The notes beneath the pieces were generated by a model. That model saw nothing but the letters and a program-made list of their open reading frames with translations. It was not told the origin of the DNA and did not search any database. Made by a program: the position numbers and the translations under genes. From Gnetum montanum (Eukaryota; Streptophyta; Gnetopsida; Gnetales; Gnetaceae), in the NCBI GenBank assembly GCA_015680685.1, contig MNCI01003976.1:441320-505319 (forward strand): a stretch of 64,000 nt of DNA. Reading direction: 5' to 3'. Shown here piece after piece: positions 34,605 to 46,459 of this stretch. Numbering within the stretch: position 1 is the first letter of the stretch; each line of letters starts with the position of its first letter.

Positions 34605-35640
34605 TTAGTAATTTTTTGATTTTTTCGTTTTAATGTTAGATGATGTTTCAATAGGTATGATCCGGTATTCAGCATCCCCTTCGCTGATTACGTTAAACGG
34701 TAATTCGGCCCATGGGACTTCTGATGGAATGTCTTTTGTGTTAGCATTTTCAGATATTTCAGTGTCCGTAGAGAGCTCTATATTAGCTTCTACTTGAGGA
34801 GGTATAGGCATTTCTATTTGAGGGGGCTTTTGTTCGATGTCGGAAGATTTACTGTTTACCGATGGTTGCGGATTCTCGTTATTTTGGCTAGGTTTTTCGA
34901 GTTCGACTTCCAAGCCTTGGTCCATGTCCATATGCGATGAGATGATAGGAGTAGCTGCTTCACCATGTATGATGATTTCTCTGCCCTCATAAGGCAAGTG
35001 AATTTCCTGATGTATGGGGAAAGAGACAGCTCTTAGTTGGGCTAGCCAGGGTCTTCCCAATATTAGGTTGAACCCTGGCATCTCATCCACTACTAGGAAA
35101 TCAGCAGACGTTGGGAATTGATCTCCCGCTATGAAGTTTAAGGCTATTGTACCTTTCATCATTACGCGTGACCCACTGAATGACCTTAAACATGTAGTCA
35201 TGGTTGGTTCAAGTAGTTCAGTAAGTACTAGTTGTTCAATGATGTGGTACGGCACAACGTTTGTTGCAGCTCCATCATCTACATGGACCCTATGGATTTT
35301 AAACCAATTTATACAAATTGTTATAAAAATGGGTGCTGTTGTTATCTCCCTCGTTTTCTTATCCACCTTGATGTTGTTATCATGGAAACTTAGAGGCTTG
35401 GGAGTAGTCCTGCGAGGTGAGAACATCACCGCATGGATGGAAGGTTCGTTCGGGGGTAAGTCCTCGCTTACCGGGATTGACGTTAACATGCGTACTAGAG
35501 CTTCCTGATGCGTTTGAGATGTTAGGACTAAATCATACAAGCTCAATGAAGTATTCTTTTATTTTAATGCTTGAGTGACCTGTGTCAAGGCAGCTGCAAA
35601 GTTTTCACTGTTGGGGGTGTTTCTATCGGTGCTGACTGGG
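34605..35640 (-). pseudogene. Retrotransposon aspartic protease region
   Basis: A frame of 313 codons from 35546 to 34605, extendable upstream to about 35640 through one TAA near 35565. The retropepsin active site is VHVDDGAATNVVPY (about codons 94-107), followed by GFNLILGRPWL, the second conserved block of Gypsy proteases. The remainder is a Pro/Glu/Ser-rich linker ending in KKSKNY. The frame differs from that of gag, so a frameshift lies between 35640 and 35900. In related Tat elements the polyprotein continues towards RT; here it stops and the antisense module follows. Confidence 0.85.
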
Positions 35641-35908
35641 TCCATCGGATCCAACAGTTTTATCTCTCGTTTTGTTGGCTTTTAGTTTTCGGAGTTGTCG
35701 CTTTAGATGATTCATGTCTTTTCAATGACTCACCTTCATTGCCTGTGCCTGGTTGATCGTTAGATGATGACATGGCTATAGAGTTTAGGGGAGTGGGCTT
35801 AGGTGCCCCCAGAGCTAGCCGTTGGCGCTCTTTCTCCAAACGTTCTTACGTAAGCCTATCTGCCAAGCGTTCTCGTGTGTTACGCGGAGGTGGAGTTGAC
35901 CTCGGAGT

Positions 35909-38617
35909 CTAGGATTGCCCAGGAACCTTTACGACGTAGGGGGTTGGACGGGGCTGTGCGTACGATTGGGCAGAAGTTTGCGTAGGTAGCCTGATGATGT
36001 ACAGGGTTGGTCTTGGTAGAGGCTGAGCCTCTGTCGCTGCAACGGCAGGTGGTACTCGGACTACGAAAGGGGTAGGCTGAGCATGAGGAGTTGGTGTACC
36101 TACAGGGTTAGCCTGAGGGATGCGCACTACGTATGGTTGTTGGTGTGTCATGATGTTGGAGGACACTCGGATTAAGAATGGCTGCTGTGGGTTATGAGGT
36201 GATTGAGGTGCAGAGTTGGCGGGGGGAATCTGAACCACGAATGGTTTGTTAGATGTTTCTTGTTTGTTTCTGGGGTAGACAGTGTTGAAGTGGGGTGCGC
36301 TGGAGTCATCATCACAATAGATTGAGGTAATTACGTACGGTGTCTCTTTAGCGTTCAGGGGGTCTTTATACACCCCCATGGTCTAGTTTTGGGGTTGGAC
36401 GGGGTTAGCCCTGTCGAAGGTGATCTTGCCATCATCTATCATCCTCTGGATGTCCTACTTCAGGGTGAAGTAGTAATCCGTTCCATGCCTGTTGCGTTGA
36501 TGATAGTCGTAGAAGCGATCCATCCTGAATCCTTTGGGCACGGGCGGCTCATCCAGCGTTGCCAGGCTTGGGTTCTATACGAGTTGACAGAACCGGTCAT
36601 GTCTTTGGATAGTTGCTGGGGACAATTGCTTATGTTGCATCAATCCAGCCTTTAAAAGTTGATCAAAGAGCTAGGATGGCTTCATCGGTAAAGGTGTGTA
36701 CTGAGAGGGTTCCTTCCTCTCGAAGTTATGTGTACGGTTCGTCGGGTTTTGTGATGACGATTTCGGGGTTGTTGTGGGAGTAGGCTGATAGTAATTAGTG
36801 GGGGAAACGGGTGGTTTGTATTGATGCGTAGTGTTTGTTTGCTATGCCCCTGCTATCGCTGCTATAGTTGCCTTGGCCTTTTCTTTGTCTTTCTTAGTGT
36901 GTTGGTTTCTGAAAGTTTGGTACGCAGGGTCGTTGCTGTTTTGAGTAGCTTCCTCTATGTTTTTGATTTGTTCAAATTCTTGGTTCAGATTGCGTGCATT
37001 GAGGTAATACAGTTTGGACTTGAAGAAGTCATTGACAGCCCCTTTCAGTATCTTGAGCAGATAGGTTTGAGAGATTGGGTCATGCAACTCGTTGAGAGCT
37101 GCGCTCCATCTCTGAATGAATTTCTGCACTGGCTCGAGTGGTGCCTGCTTGATCTGCATGAGGCTGTCTAGTGTCACTTTGGGTTTCAAGTTATACTTGA
37201 ACCTGGTCACGAACTGACGTAGAAGATCATCTAGGGAAAGGATGGAATTCCTGGGCAAGGCCCGGTACCAGTCAAGTGCCCTTCCTGCGAGGGACATGGG
37301 GAATACTCGTAGTATTGAGTGGGGCCATGCCTGGAGGAGTGCGCACTCTAATCTAAATGTGATGAGGTGGGCGTTGGGGTTTGTCTCCCTGTTATACTTA
37401 GTCAGCGTTGGGAGAGGGACACCCTTGGGCAAAGTCAATGGTGGGATAGAGGAGCTGATAGGGTCATCATTGTAGAAATCTACTACTCTCAGCTCTCCAT
37501 CAGCGACGGTTTTGAGGCATTTTATCTCATCTGTCAATTCTTGCATCAATTTTTTAGCGTCTGCCCAATCTTGGGTGCTTGGTGAAACTACAGGCTGGGG
37601 GTGCAGAGCTACATACCAGCTAGATTGCTGGGTCACGGGTTGGAAAGCCGAAGGCTGGGTGATCGGCGGTCGTGCCTGTGGGTAGTTAACGGCGGGCGGT
37701 GCTAAGGCTGAGATGTTAAAAGAAAAATGTTGTGGTTGTTGTTGTTGTTATAGCTGGGGCTGTGCTTGAGGAACTGTAATTGGGGGGATTGTGTGGGGTG
37801 GGACGTGGTGATGAAGAATTTGATATGATGACTCCCCCCTTGCTGGCCATTGTCCCGCTACGCTGTATGCGGGGACTCCCTGTTGGGCTGGGACTACTTG
37901 GGAAGCTGTATGCGTCTAGATCTGGGGTATGAAATGAGCTAATGTAGATGCGGGGATCACATGCGGCATCCCAATTATGCGAGGTGGGAATGTTGGTCCC
38001 GTGCCATCATGAGGAGGCGTTGCTTGTGAGGATGGGCCCGCAGCTGTATTAGGGGTAACTGTTATAGGGAAGCTGTGAGGTTGGGGATCACTCGGGAGTG
38101 GAATGTGCACGAGTGCTGGTGTTTCCAATGGTGGCATCTGAACTTGGGCGAGTCTAGTGTGTTGTACGGATAGGGTTTCCCCTGTCCCAGGATGGAAGAT
38201 GGGGTTCATCTGTGCTTGGGGGCTCAAGGTGTGGTATGAGTCTCCCTGCTCAGATTGGGCAGCAAACTCATCTTCTTCCCCTGGCTGAGGCTCTAGCACG
38301 GGTTGATCCAATGACTGGATCCTGTGCAGAAGGAGCTGAGTAAAGAGCTCCGAGAATTGTTTTGGAACAGGGATTATGTCATATGGGGAAGGGATAAACT
38401 TGTGTCCTCCCCTGTAAAAGAGTTCGAATTGTCTCTTTACTTCGAGTTCGGCCTGATCCACTACCAGGCCGGCTTGTATCTTAATACAGATGAAGTTATA
38501 CTCATCTTGGGTTATAACGTTAGCGGCTGGATCTCTCCCTTCTAACCTCAAAGATCGACGGGGCCCCATTTTGGACTTCCCTCCCAAATGTGGTGTGACA
38601 GACTGCTGGGCAGCCAT
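35909..38617 (-). pseudogene. gag: Retrotransposon Gag, decayed
   Basis: A single frame of about 900 codons interrupted by stops at 37916, about 37750, 36842, and several between 36390 and 36680. It starts MAAQQSVTPHLGGKSK. Codons 1-230 are basic, then Pro/Gln-rich. The retrotransposon capsid domain lies at about 37430-37020 (HLITFRLECALLQAWPHSIL, AGRALDWYRALP, FVTRFKYN, QKFIQRWSAALNEL). The downstream part (about 36540-36420) resembles the zinc-knuckle segment of Tat Gag (FYDYHQRNRHGTDYYFTLK), but both expected cysteines are tyrosine. A Pro-rich tail of PYVVRIPQ-like repeats follows (36379-35909). Gag would form the particle in the cytoplasm; this copy cannot. Confidence 0.88.
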
Positions 38618-38689
38618 GGTGTCTGGGATGTTAATGTCCTAGGTAGTGGCAGCAGTGGTGTTTACGGGATTCATGATGATAGATTGTAT

Positions 38690-39050
38690 ATGTAAAACTG
38701 TTTGAGTGTAAATGCTAAGTGTTCAGCGTAGACACTGGTCAGTGTGCAGCGTAAACGCCAAGTATGCAGTGTAGACACTGGTCTTCGGGCAGCGTAGACG
38801 CTAAGTATGCAGCGTAGACGCTGGTCTTCGGGCAGCGTAGACGCTAGTCTTTGGGCAGTGTAAATGCTAGAGTAAGTGTGTAGCGTAGACGCTAGCAAGT
38901 TGACAGCGTAGACGCTAGGGTTTCTGATTGCAGCGTAGACACTGGCAGGTTGACAGCGTAGATGCTGAGAATCGGGGGTTTGAACAGGGTAGCAAAAACG
39001 CTGATGAGTGTAGACGCTGGGAAGTGTACTTTCAACTTGTTCAAGCGGAT
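38690..39050. repeat. GCGTAGACGCT repeats in the retrotransposon leader
   Basis: Roughly fifteen imperfect units of 22-25 bp (GCAGCGTAGACGCTGGTCTTC type) between the primer-binding site and the gag start. AGCGTAGACGCT is a near-palindrome related to AGCGTATACGCT of the LTRs. Confidence 0.85.
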
Positions 39051-39051
39051 G

Positions 39052-39069
39052 CCCTCCTTCTAGCGCCAA
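39052..39069 (-). other. Primer-binding site
   Basis: On the minus strand TTGGCGCTAGAAGGAGGG begins four to five bases after the end of the 5' LTR. The TGGCGC start and position are those of a plant LTR-element tRNA primer site. I do not assign the tRNA. Confidence 0.65.
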
Positions 39070-39073
39070 TTTC

Positions 39074-40378
39074 TGTACCGCCCGAAATCGTCGGTCCCCG
39101 GCTGGAAGGAAAAACAGAGACCGCGGGATCGCGGGACAAGCACAGATGACCCTACCTTCACCTGAGGGCGAGCTAGAATGCACGAAGGTAGGGTACCTTG
39201 GGTGGTCCGCACGTGGATCAGACAAGGATTTCCCCAAGTGCCACCAAAGTGTTATACGCTGGGTTAAGCGTAAACTGTGTAACGGGCGTAAAACGAGCGA
39301 ACAGTGAAAACAGGGTGTAAAAAAAGTGTGGATAGTGTAATCAGCGTAAACGAGGCGTGTACAATGTAAATAGTGTAAACGGGGCGTAGACAGCGTAGAC
39401 AGAGTGTAAAGTGTAAACAGGGTTTAAACAGGGCGTAGAGCGTAAACAGCACAAACAGAGCGTAGACAGTGTAAAGCGTAAACAGGGCTTGGACAACGTG
39501 AAATGTAAGTGCAGCGTAAACAAGTTTAAACAACGTAGAAAAATGTAAACAGTGTAAACAATGTGAGCATAAATAGAATGTAAACTGTAACAATGCTGCT
39601 GTAAGAATACAGTTTTTGAGGTACCGGTCTTAACGCAGTTGTGCATGTACACAAGGTGGACGTAAAGCCCCAGTGGGTGCAGGGAGGCGGCTGGTTTGCA
39701 CGGTAGGCAGAGCGTAGAGACTGTGCTTAGCATACAGGGGTTCCAGCGTAGAGGGTTTTAAGCTCTAGTGTACTGCGTAATTGCTCTTTGGTCTGCTCTG
39801 GTAAATTTTTTGCCGACCTTAAGAATGCGGAAAATTGGGCCTTTTATAGGAGAAGGGTTACCGAAAAGATCGGGTTGGGAGACACGTGGCGTGTTGATCA
39901 GGCGTGCACATTTTAGAAATATGGTATACGCTGGGCATATACGCTACATCAGGCCAGCGTATATGCTGGGCGTATACGCTGGACTTGCTGGGCGTGTGAA
40001 CTTGGATGGACACTGGGCGTATACGCTAATGGAAGCTAGCGTATATGCTGATGGAAGCTGGCGTATACGCTGATAAATGCTGGCGTATACGCTGGGGCGT
40101 ATATGCTGAAGGATGCTAGCATATATGCTGGGGCGTATACGCTGATGGATGCTGACCACCAACTTGCTTCAATTTTTGCTCCTGTTGCACCTGCTAAGCG
40201 TAGACGCTGGGCGTAGAAGCTGGGCGTAGACGTTGGCACAACACTTGGTAAAAACCGGGTGTTCCAGTCCTCAAAATTTCCATGTATGACTCCAAATGTA
40301 GCCGATGTTATCTGAGGGTCACAGGGATTTGCTTCTTGTTGGACAAGCGCCAAACTCGAAATTTTTTATGGTGTTTCA
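39074..40378 (-). repeat. 5' LTR
   Basis: A 1,305-bp terminal repeat paired with 22599-23898. U3 (about 39850-40378) has the GCGTATACGC words; R/U5 (about 39240-39600) has the GCGTAAACAG words. The LTR pair differs mostly by transitions plus a few short indels. This LTR would drive the retrotransposon transcript leftwards. Confidence 0.95.
39842..39848 (-). promoter_or_regulatory. TATA box of the 5' LTR
   Basis: Minus-strand CTATAAAAGG. Transcription would start about 30 bases further left, near 39810, which divides U3 from R. Confidence 0.65.
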
Positions 40379-40383
40379 GTAAG
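40379..40383. repeat. Target-site duplication GTAAG, right
   Basis: Exact match to 22594-22598. The following CTCCTCCAAGGG continues the interrupted 608-bp unit. Confidence 0.95.
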
Positions 40384-43300
40384 CTCCTCCAAGGGAAGGC
40401 GCTACCTATGTCCTTGAGTCCACAAAAGGCTCTTTTCGTTGTGCTATGACCTCGAGATGGTCACCCAAATCAATAGAGTCCTCAAACCGAAACCAACAAC
40501 GAGACACCCTCAAGTGCATTGAGAACAAGAGAGAACGGGTTCCTCGTCGTTTCTCGACTCGTCCAGGTGAACTCCCCACTACCATCCATGCGCTACTAGG
40601 CAATCGAATCGGTGAACAGGCAGAGATGACATGTGCTCGACGCTACCTCGTAGGGGCGCCCAAACGGTCTACCTCCTCCACCGCACCGAATCAACGCTAC
40701 CATTCGCACGAAGTCATTCGACATCGTTTCCGCATGGGATTGTTCAATCCTGTAAAGCCATCAGTGTTGGCTCCGATCTTGCAACTCTACAGAAACAAAT
40801 CTCGGGGTGAACCGATTTCCCCGTCACGAGACCGAGCAACAGAAAGCTCCTTCGTGAAACATAGAAACATAGCGTGCCGTAGACAAGACAAGGGATTTTT
40901 GAGACATGGGCCTCCAACATCCCTCCGACTGCTTCTCCTAACCCTTAAACAGCTTACGACTGTGTTCGAGCGTATGCTCAAACTTTTCAAGCTACTCCAA
41001 GGGAAGGTGCTACCTGTGTCCTTGAGTCCACAAAAGGCTCTTTTCGTTGTTCTACGACCTCGAGACGGTCACCCGAATCAATAGAGTCCACAAATCAAAA
41101 CCAACAACGAAGCACCCTCAAGTGCATGAGGAACAAAAGAGAACACGTCCCTCGTAGTTTCTTGACTCATCCACATGGACTCCCCACTACCACCCATGCG
41201 CTATTAGGCAATCGAATCGATGAACAGGCAGAGACGACATGTGCTCGACACTATCCCGTGGGGGCACCCAAATGCTCTACATCCTCCACCGCACCGAATC
41301 AATGCTACTGTTCGCACGAAGTCATTCACCATCGTTTCCACATGGGATCATTCAATCCTATAAAGCAATCAGTGCCGGCTCTGATCTCCCAACTCTACAG
41401 AAACGAATCTCGGGGTTAACCGATTTCCCCGTCACGTGACCGAGCAACATAGAACTCCTTCGTGAAACATAGAAACACAGCGTGTCGCAGCCAAGACACG
41501 GGATTTTTGAGACATGGGTCTCCAACATCCCTCCAACTACTTCTCCTAACCCTTAAACAACTTACGGCCTTGTTCAAGTGTGCACTCAAACTTCGCAAGC
41601 TACTCCAAGGGAAGGCGCTACCTGTGTTCTTGAGTCCACAAAAGGCTCTTTTCATTGTGCTACGACCTCGAGATGGTCACCCAAATCAATAGAGTCCACA
41701 AATCAAAACCAACAACGATGCACCCTCAAGTGCATTGAGAACAAGAGAGAATGGGTCCCTCGTCGTTTCTCAACTCATCCAGGTGAACTCCCCACTACCA
41801 CCCATGCACTACTAGGCAATCGATTCGGTGAACAAGCAGAGACGACATGCGCTCCACGCTACCCTGTGGGGGTGCCCAAACGCTCTACCTCCTCCACCGC
41901 ACCGAATCAACGCTACCATTCGCATGAAGTCATTCGACATTGTATCCGAATGGGATCATTCAATCTCGCAACTCTACAGAAACGAATTTCGGGGTTAACT
42001 GAATTTCCCGTGACGTGACCAAGCAACAGAAAACTCCTTCGTGAAACACAAAAACACAGCGTGCTGCAGCCAAGACAAGGGATTTTCGAGACATGGGCCT
42101 CCAACATCCCTCCAACTGCTTCTCCTAACCCTTAAACAACTTACGACCGTGTTTGAGCGTGCGCTCAAACTTCGTAAGCTCCTCCAAGGGAAGGCGCTAC
42201 CTGTGTCCTTGAGTCCAAAATAGGCTCTTTTCGTTGTGCTATGACCTTGAGACGGTCACCCAAATCAATAGAGTCCTCAAACCAAAACCAAATACGAGAC
42301 ACCCTCAAGTGCATTGAGAACAAGAGAGAACGGGTCCCTCGTCGTTCCTTGACTCGTCCTGGTGAACTCCCCACTACCACCCATGCGCTACTAGGCAATC
42401 GAATCGGTGAACAGGCAGAGACGACATGCGCTCGATGCTACCCTATGGGGGTGCCCAAACTCTCTACCTCCTCCACCGCACCGAATCAATGCTACCATTT
42501 TCATGAAGTCATTCAACATCGTTTTCGCATGGGATCATTCAATCCCGTAAAGCCATCAGTGCTAGCTCCGATCTCGCAACTCTACAGAAACGAATTTTGG
42601 GGTTAACTGAATTTCCTGTGACGCGACCAAGCAACGGAAAACTCCTTCGTGAAACACAGAAACACAGCGTGCCGCAGCCAAGACAAGGGATTTTCTAGAC
42701 ATGGGCCTCCAACATCCCTCTGACTGCTTCTCCTAACCCTTAAACAACTTACGACTATGTTCAAGCGTGCGATCAAACTTCACAAGCTACTCTAAGGGAA
42801 GGCGCTACCTGTGTCCTTGAGTCCACAAAAGGCTCTTTTCGTTGTGCTACAACCTCGAGATGGTCACCAAAATCAATAGAGTCCTCAAACAGAAACCAAA
42901 AATGAGACACCCTCAGGTGCATTGAGAACAAGAGAGAACGGGTCCCTCGTCGTTTCGCGATATGTCCAGGTGAACTCCCCACTACCACCCATGCGCTACT
43001 AGGCAATCGAATTGGTGAACAGGCAGAGATGACATGTGCTCGACGCTACCCCGTGGGGGCACCCAAACGCTGTACCTCCTCCACCACCGTAAGGGATCGT
43101 TCAATCTCGTAAAGCCATCAGTGCTGGCTCCGATCCCCCAACTCTACAGAAACAAATCTCGGGGTTAACCGATTTCCCCATCATGAGACCGAGCAACAAA
43201 AAACTCCTTCGTGAAACACAGAAACAAAGCGTGCCATAGCCAAGACAAGGTATTTTCGAGACATGGGCCTCCAACATCCCTCTGACTGCTTCTCCTAACG

Positions 43301-44680
43301 CTTAAACAACTTACGACTATGTTCGAGTGTGCGCTCAAACTTTGCAGGGTACTCCAAGGGAGGGTGCTACTTGTGTCCTTGAGTCCACAAAAGGCTCTTT
43401 TCGTTGTGCTACGACCTCGAGACGGTCACCCGAATCAATAGAGTCCACAAATTGAAACCAACAACGAAGCACCCTCAAGTGCATGAGGAACAAAAGAGAA
43501 CAGGTCCCTCATAGTTTCTCGACTCGTCCACGTGAACTCCCCACTACCACCCATGCGCTACTGGACAATCGAATCGATGAACAGGCAGAGACGACATGCG
43601 CTCGATGCTACCCCGTGGGGGTGCCCAAACACTCTACATCCTCCACCACACCGAATCAACATTACCGTTTGCACAAAGTCATTCGACATCATTTCTGCAT
43701 GGGATCATTCAATCCCATAAAGCAATCAGTGTCGGCTCCGATCTCTCAACTATACAGAAACGAATCTCGTGGTTAACCGATTTCCCCGTCACACGACCGA
43801 GCAACAGAAAACTCCTTCGTGAAACACAGAAACACAGAGTGTTGTAGCCAAGACAAGGGATTTTTGAGACATGGGCCTCCAACATCCCTCCAACTACTTC
43901 TCCTAACCCTTAAACAACTTACGACCGTGTTCGAGCGTGTGCTCAAACTTTGCAGGCTACTCCAAGGGAAGGTGCTACCTGTGTCCTTGAGTCGACAAAA
44001 GGCTCTTTTCGTTGTGCTACGACCTCAAGACGGTCACCCGAATCAATAGAGTCCACGAATTGAAATCAACAACGAGGCACCCTCAAGTGCATTGAGAACA
44101 AGAGAGAACGGGTCCCTCAACTTTTCTCAACTCGTCCAGGTGAACTACCCACTACCACCCATGTGCTACTAGGAAATCGAATCGGTGAACAAGCAGAGAC
44201 GACATGTGCTCGACACTAACCAGTGGGGGTGCCCAAATGCTCTACCTCCTCCACCACACCGAATCAACGCTACCGTTCGCCCGAAGTCATTCGACATCGT
44301 ATCCGCATGGGATCATTCAATCCCGTAAAGCCATCAGTGCCGGCTCCAATCTCGCAACTCTACAAAAACGAATTTCGAGGTTAACTGAATTTCCCGTGAT
44401 GCGACCAAGCAACAGAAAACTCCTTCGTGAAACATAGAAACATAGCATGTCTTAGCCAAGACAAGGGATTTTCGAGACATGGGCCTCCAACATCCCTTCG
44501 ACTGCTTCTCCTAACCCTTAAACAACTTACGACCGTGTTCGAGCGTGCACTCAAACTTCGTAAGCTCCTCCAAGGGAAGGCGCTACCTGTGTCCTTGAGT
44601 CCACAAAAGGCTCTTTTCATTGTGCTACGACCTTGAGACGGTCACCCAAATCAATAGAGTCCTCAAACTGAAACCAACAA

Positions 44681-44681
44681 N
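44681..44681. other. Undetermined base at a broken repeat unit (N)
   Basis: The unit reads AACCAACAA, then N, then AACGCTCTACCTCC. In intact units about 240 bp lie between these words, so the N stands for missing sequence or a false join. Confidence 0.85.
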
Positions 44682-46459
44682 AACGCTCTACCTCCTCCAC
44701 CGCACCGAATCAACGCTACCGTTCGCACAAAGTCATTCGACATCGTTTCCGCATGGGATCGTTCAATCCCGTAAAGCCATCAGTGCCGGCTCTGATCTCG
44801 CAACTCTACAGAAACAAATCTCGGGGTTAACCGATTTCCCCGTCACGAGACCGAGCAACAGAAAAATCCTTCATGAAACACAGAAACATAGTGTGCCGTA
44901 GCCAAGACAAGGGATTTTTGAGACATGGGCCTCCAACATCCCTCCGACTGCTTGTCCTAACCCTTAAACAACTTACGACCGTGTTCGAGCGTGCGCTCAA
45001 ACTTCGCAAGCTGCTCCAAGGGAAGGCGCTACCTATGTCCTTGAGTCCACAATAGGCTCTTTTCATTGTGAACGACTTCGAGATGGTCACACGAATCAAT
45101 AGAGTCCACAAATCAAAACCAACAACGAAGCACCCTCAAATGCATGAGGAACAAAAGAGAACAGGTCCCTTGTAGTTTCTCGACTCATCCACGTGGACTC
45201 CCCACTACCACCCATGCGCTATTAGGCAATCGAATCGGTGAACAGGCAGAGACGACATGCACTCAACGCTACATCGTGGGGGCACCCAAACGCTCTACAT
45301 CCTCCACAGCACCGAATCAACACTACCGTTCGCACGAAGTCATTCGATATCATTTCCACATGGGATCATTCAATCCCGTAAAGCCATCAGTGTCGGCTCC
45401 GATCTCGCAACTCTACAGAAATGAATCTCGGGGTTAACCGATTTCCCCATCACGTGACCAAGCAACAGAAAAACTCCTTCCAGAAACATAGAAACACACC
45501 GTGCCGCAGCCAAGACAAGGGATTTTTGAGACATGGGCCTCCAACATCCCTCCGACTGCTTCTCCTAACCCTTAAACAACTTACGACCGTGTTCGAGCGT
45601 GCACTCAAACTTCGTAAGCTCCTCCAAGGGAAGGCGCTACCTGTGTCCTTGAGTCCACAAAAGGCTCTTTTCGTTGTGCTACGACCTCGAGACGATCACC
45701 CAAATCAATAGAGTCCTCAAACCGAAACCGACAACGAGACATCCTCAAGTGCATTGAGAACAAGAGAGAACGGGTCCCTCATCGTTTCTCGACTCGTCTA
45801 GGTGAACTCCCCACTACCACCCATGCGCTACTAGGAAATCGAATCGGTGAACAGGCAGAGACGACATGCACTCGACGCTACCCCGTGGGGGCGCCCAAAC
45901 GCTCTACCTCCTCCACCGCACCGAATCAACGCTACCATTCGCACAAAGTCATTCGACATCATTTCCGCATGGGATCGTTCAATCCCGTAAAGCCATCAGT
46001 GCCGGCTCTAATCTCGCAACTCTACAGAAACAAATCTCAGAGTTAACCGATTTCCCCGTCACAAGACCGAGCAACAGAAAACTCCTTCATGAAACACAGA
46101 AACACAGCATGCCGTAGCCAAGACAAGGAATTTTTGAGACATGGGCCTCCAACATCCCTCCGACTACTTCTCCTAACGCTTAAAGAACCTACGACTGTGT
46201 TCGAGCGTGCCCTCAAACTTCACAAGCTCCTCCAAGGGAAGGCGCTACCTGTGTCCTTGAGTCCACAAAAGGCTCTTTTCGTTGTGCTACGACCTCGAGA
46301 TGGTCACCCGAATCAATAGAGTCCTCAAACCGAAACCAACAACAAGACACCCTCAAGTGCATTGAGAACAAGAGAGAACGGGTCCCTCGTCGTTTCTCGA
46401 CTCGTCCAGGTAAACTCCCCACTACCACCCATGCGCTACTAGGCAATCGAATCGGTGAA

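Larger units (their letters stand above)
22599..40378 (-). mobile_element. Tat-lineage Ty3/Gypsy LTR retrotransposon, 17.8 kb
   Basis: A complete element of 17,780 bp on the minus strand. Terminal LTRs run TG...CA and are flanked by the 5-bp duplication GTAAG. In transcription order it has: 5' LTR (40378-39074), primer-binding site, repeat-rich leader, gag, protease, an inserted module with an antisense gene (34600-29000), RT and RNase H, archaeal-type RNase H, integrase, a repeat-bearing 3' region, polypurine tract and 3' LTR (23898-22599). The order RT-RNH-aRNH-IN marks the Tat clade. Every reading frame carries stops or shifts, so the copy is not autonomous. The LTRs differ at 13 of about the first 235 positions by hand count, 11 of them transitions, so the insertion is not recent. 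Confidence 0.95.

Noticed and set aside
35131-35508. Plus-strand frame opposite protease
   Set aside because: The minus strand carries the aspartic-protease motifs; the plus frame has no features of its own.
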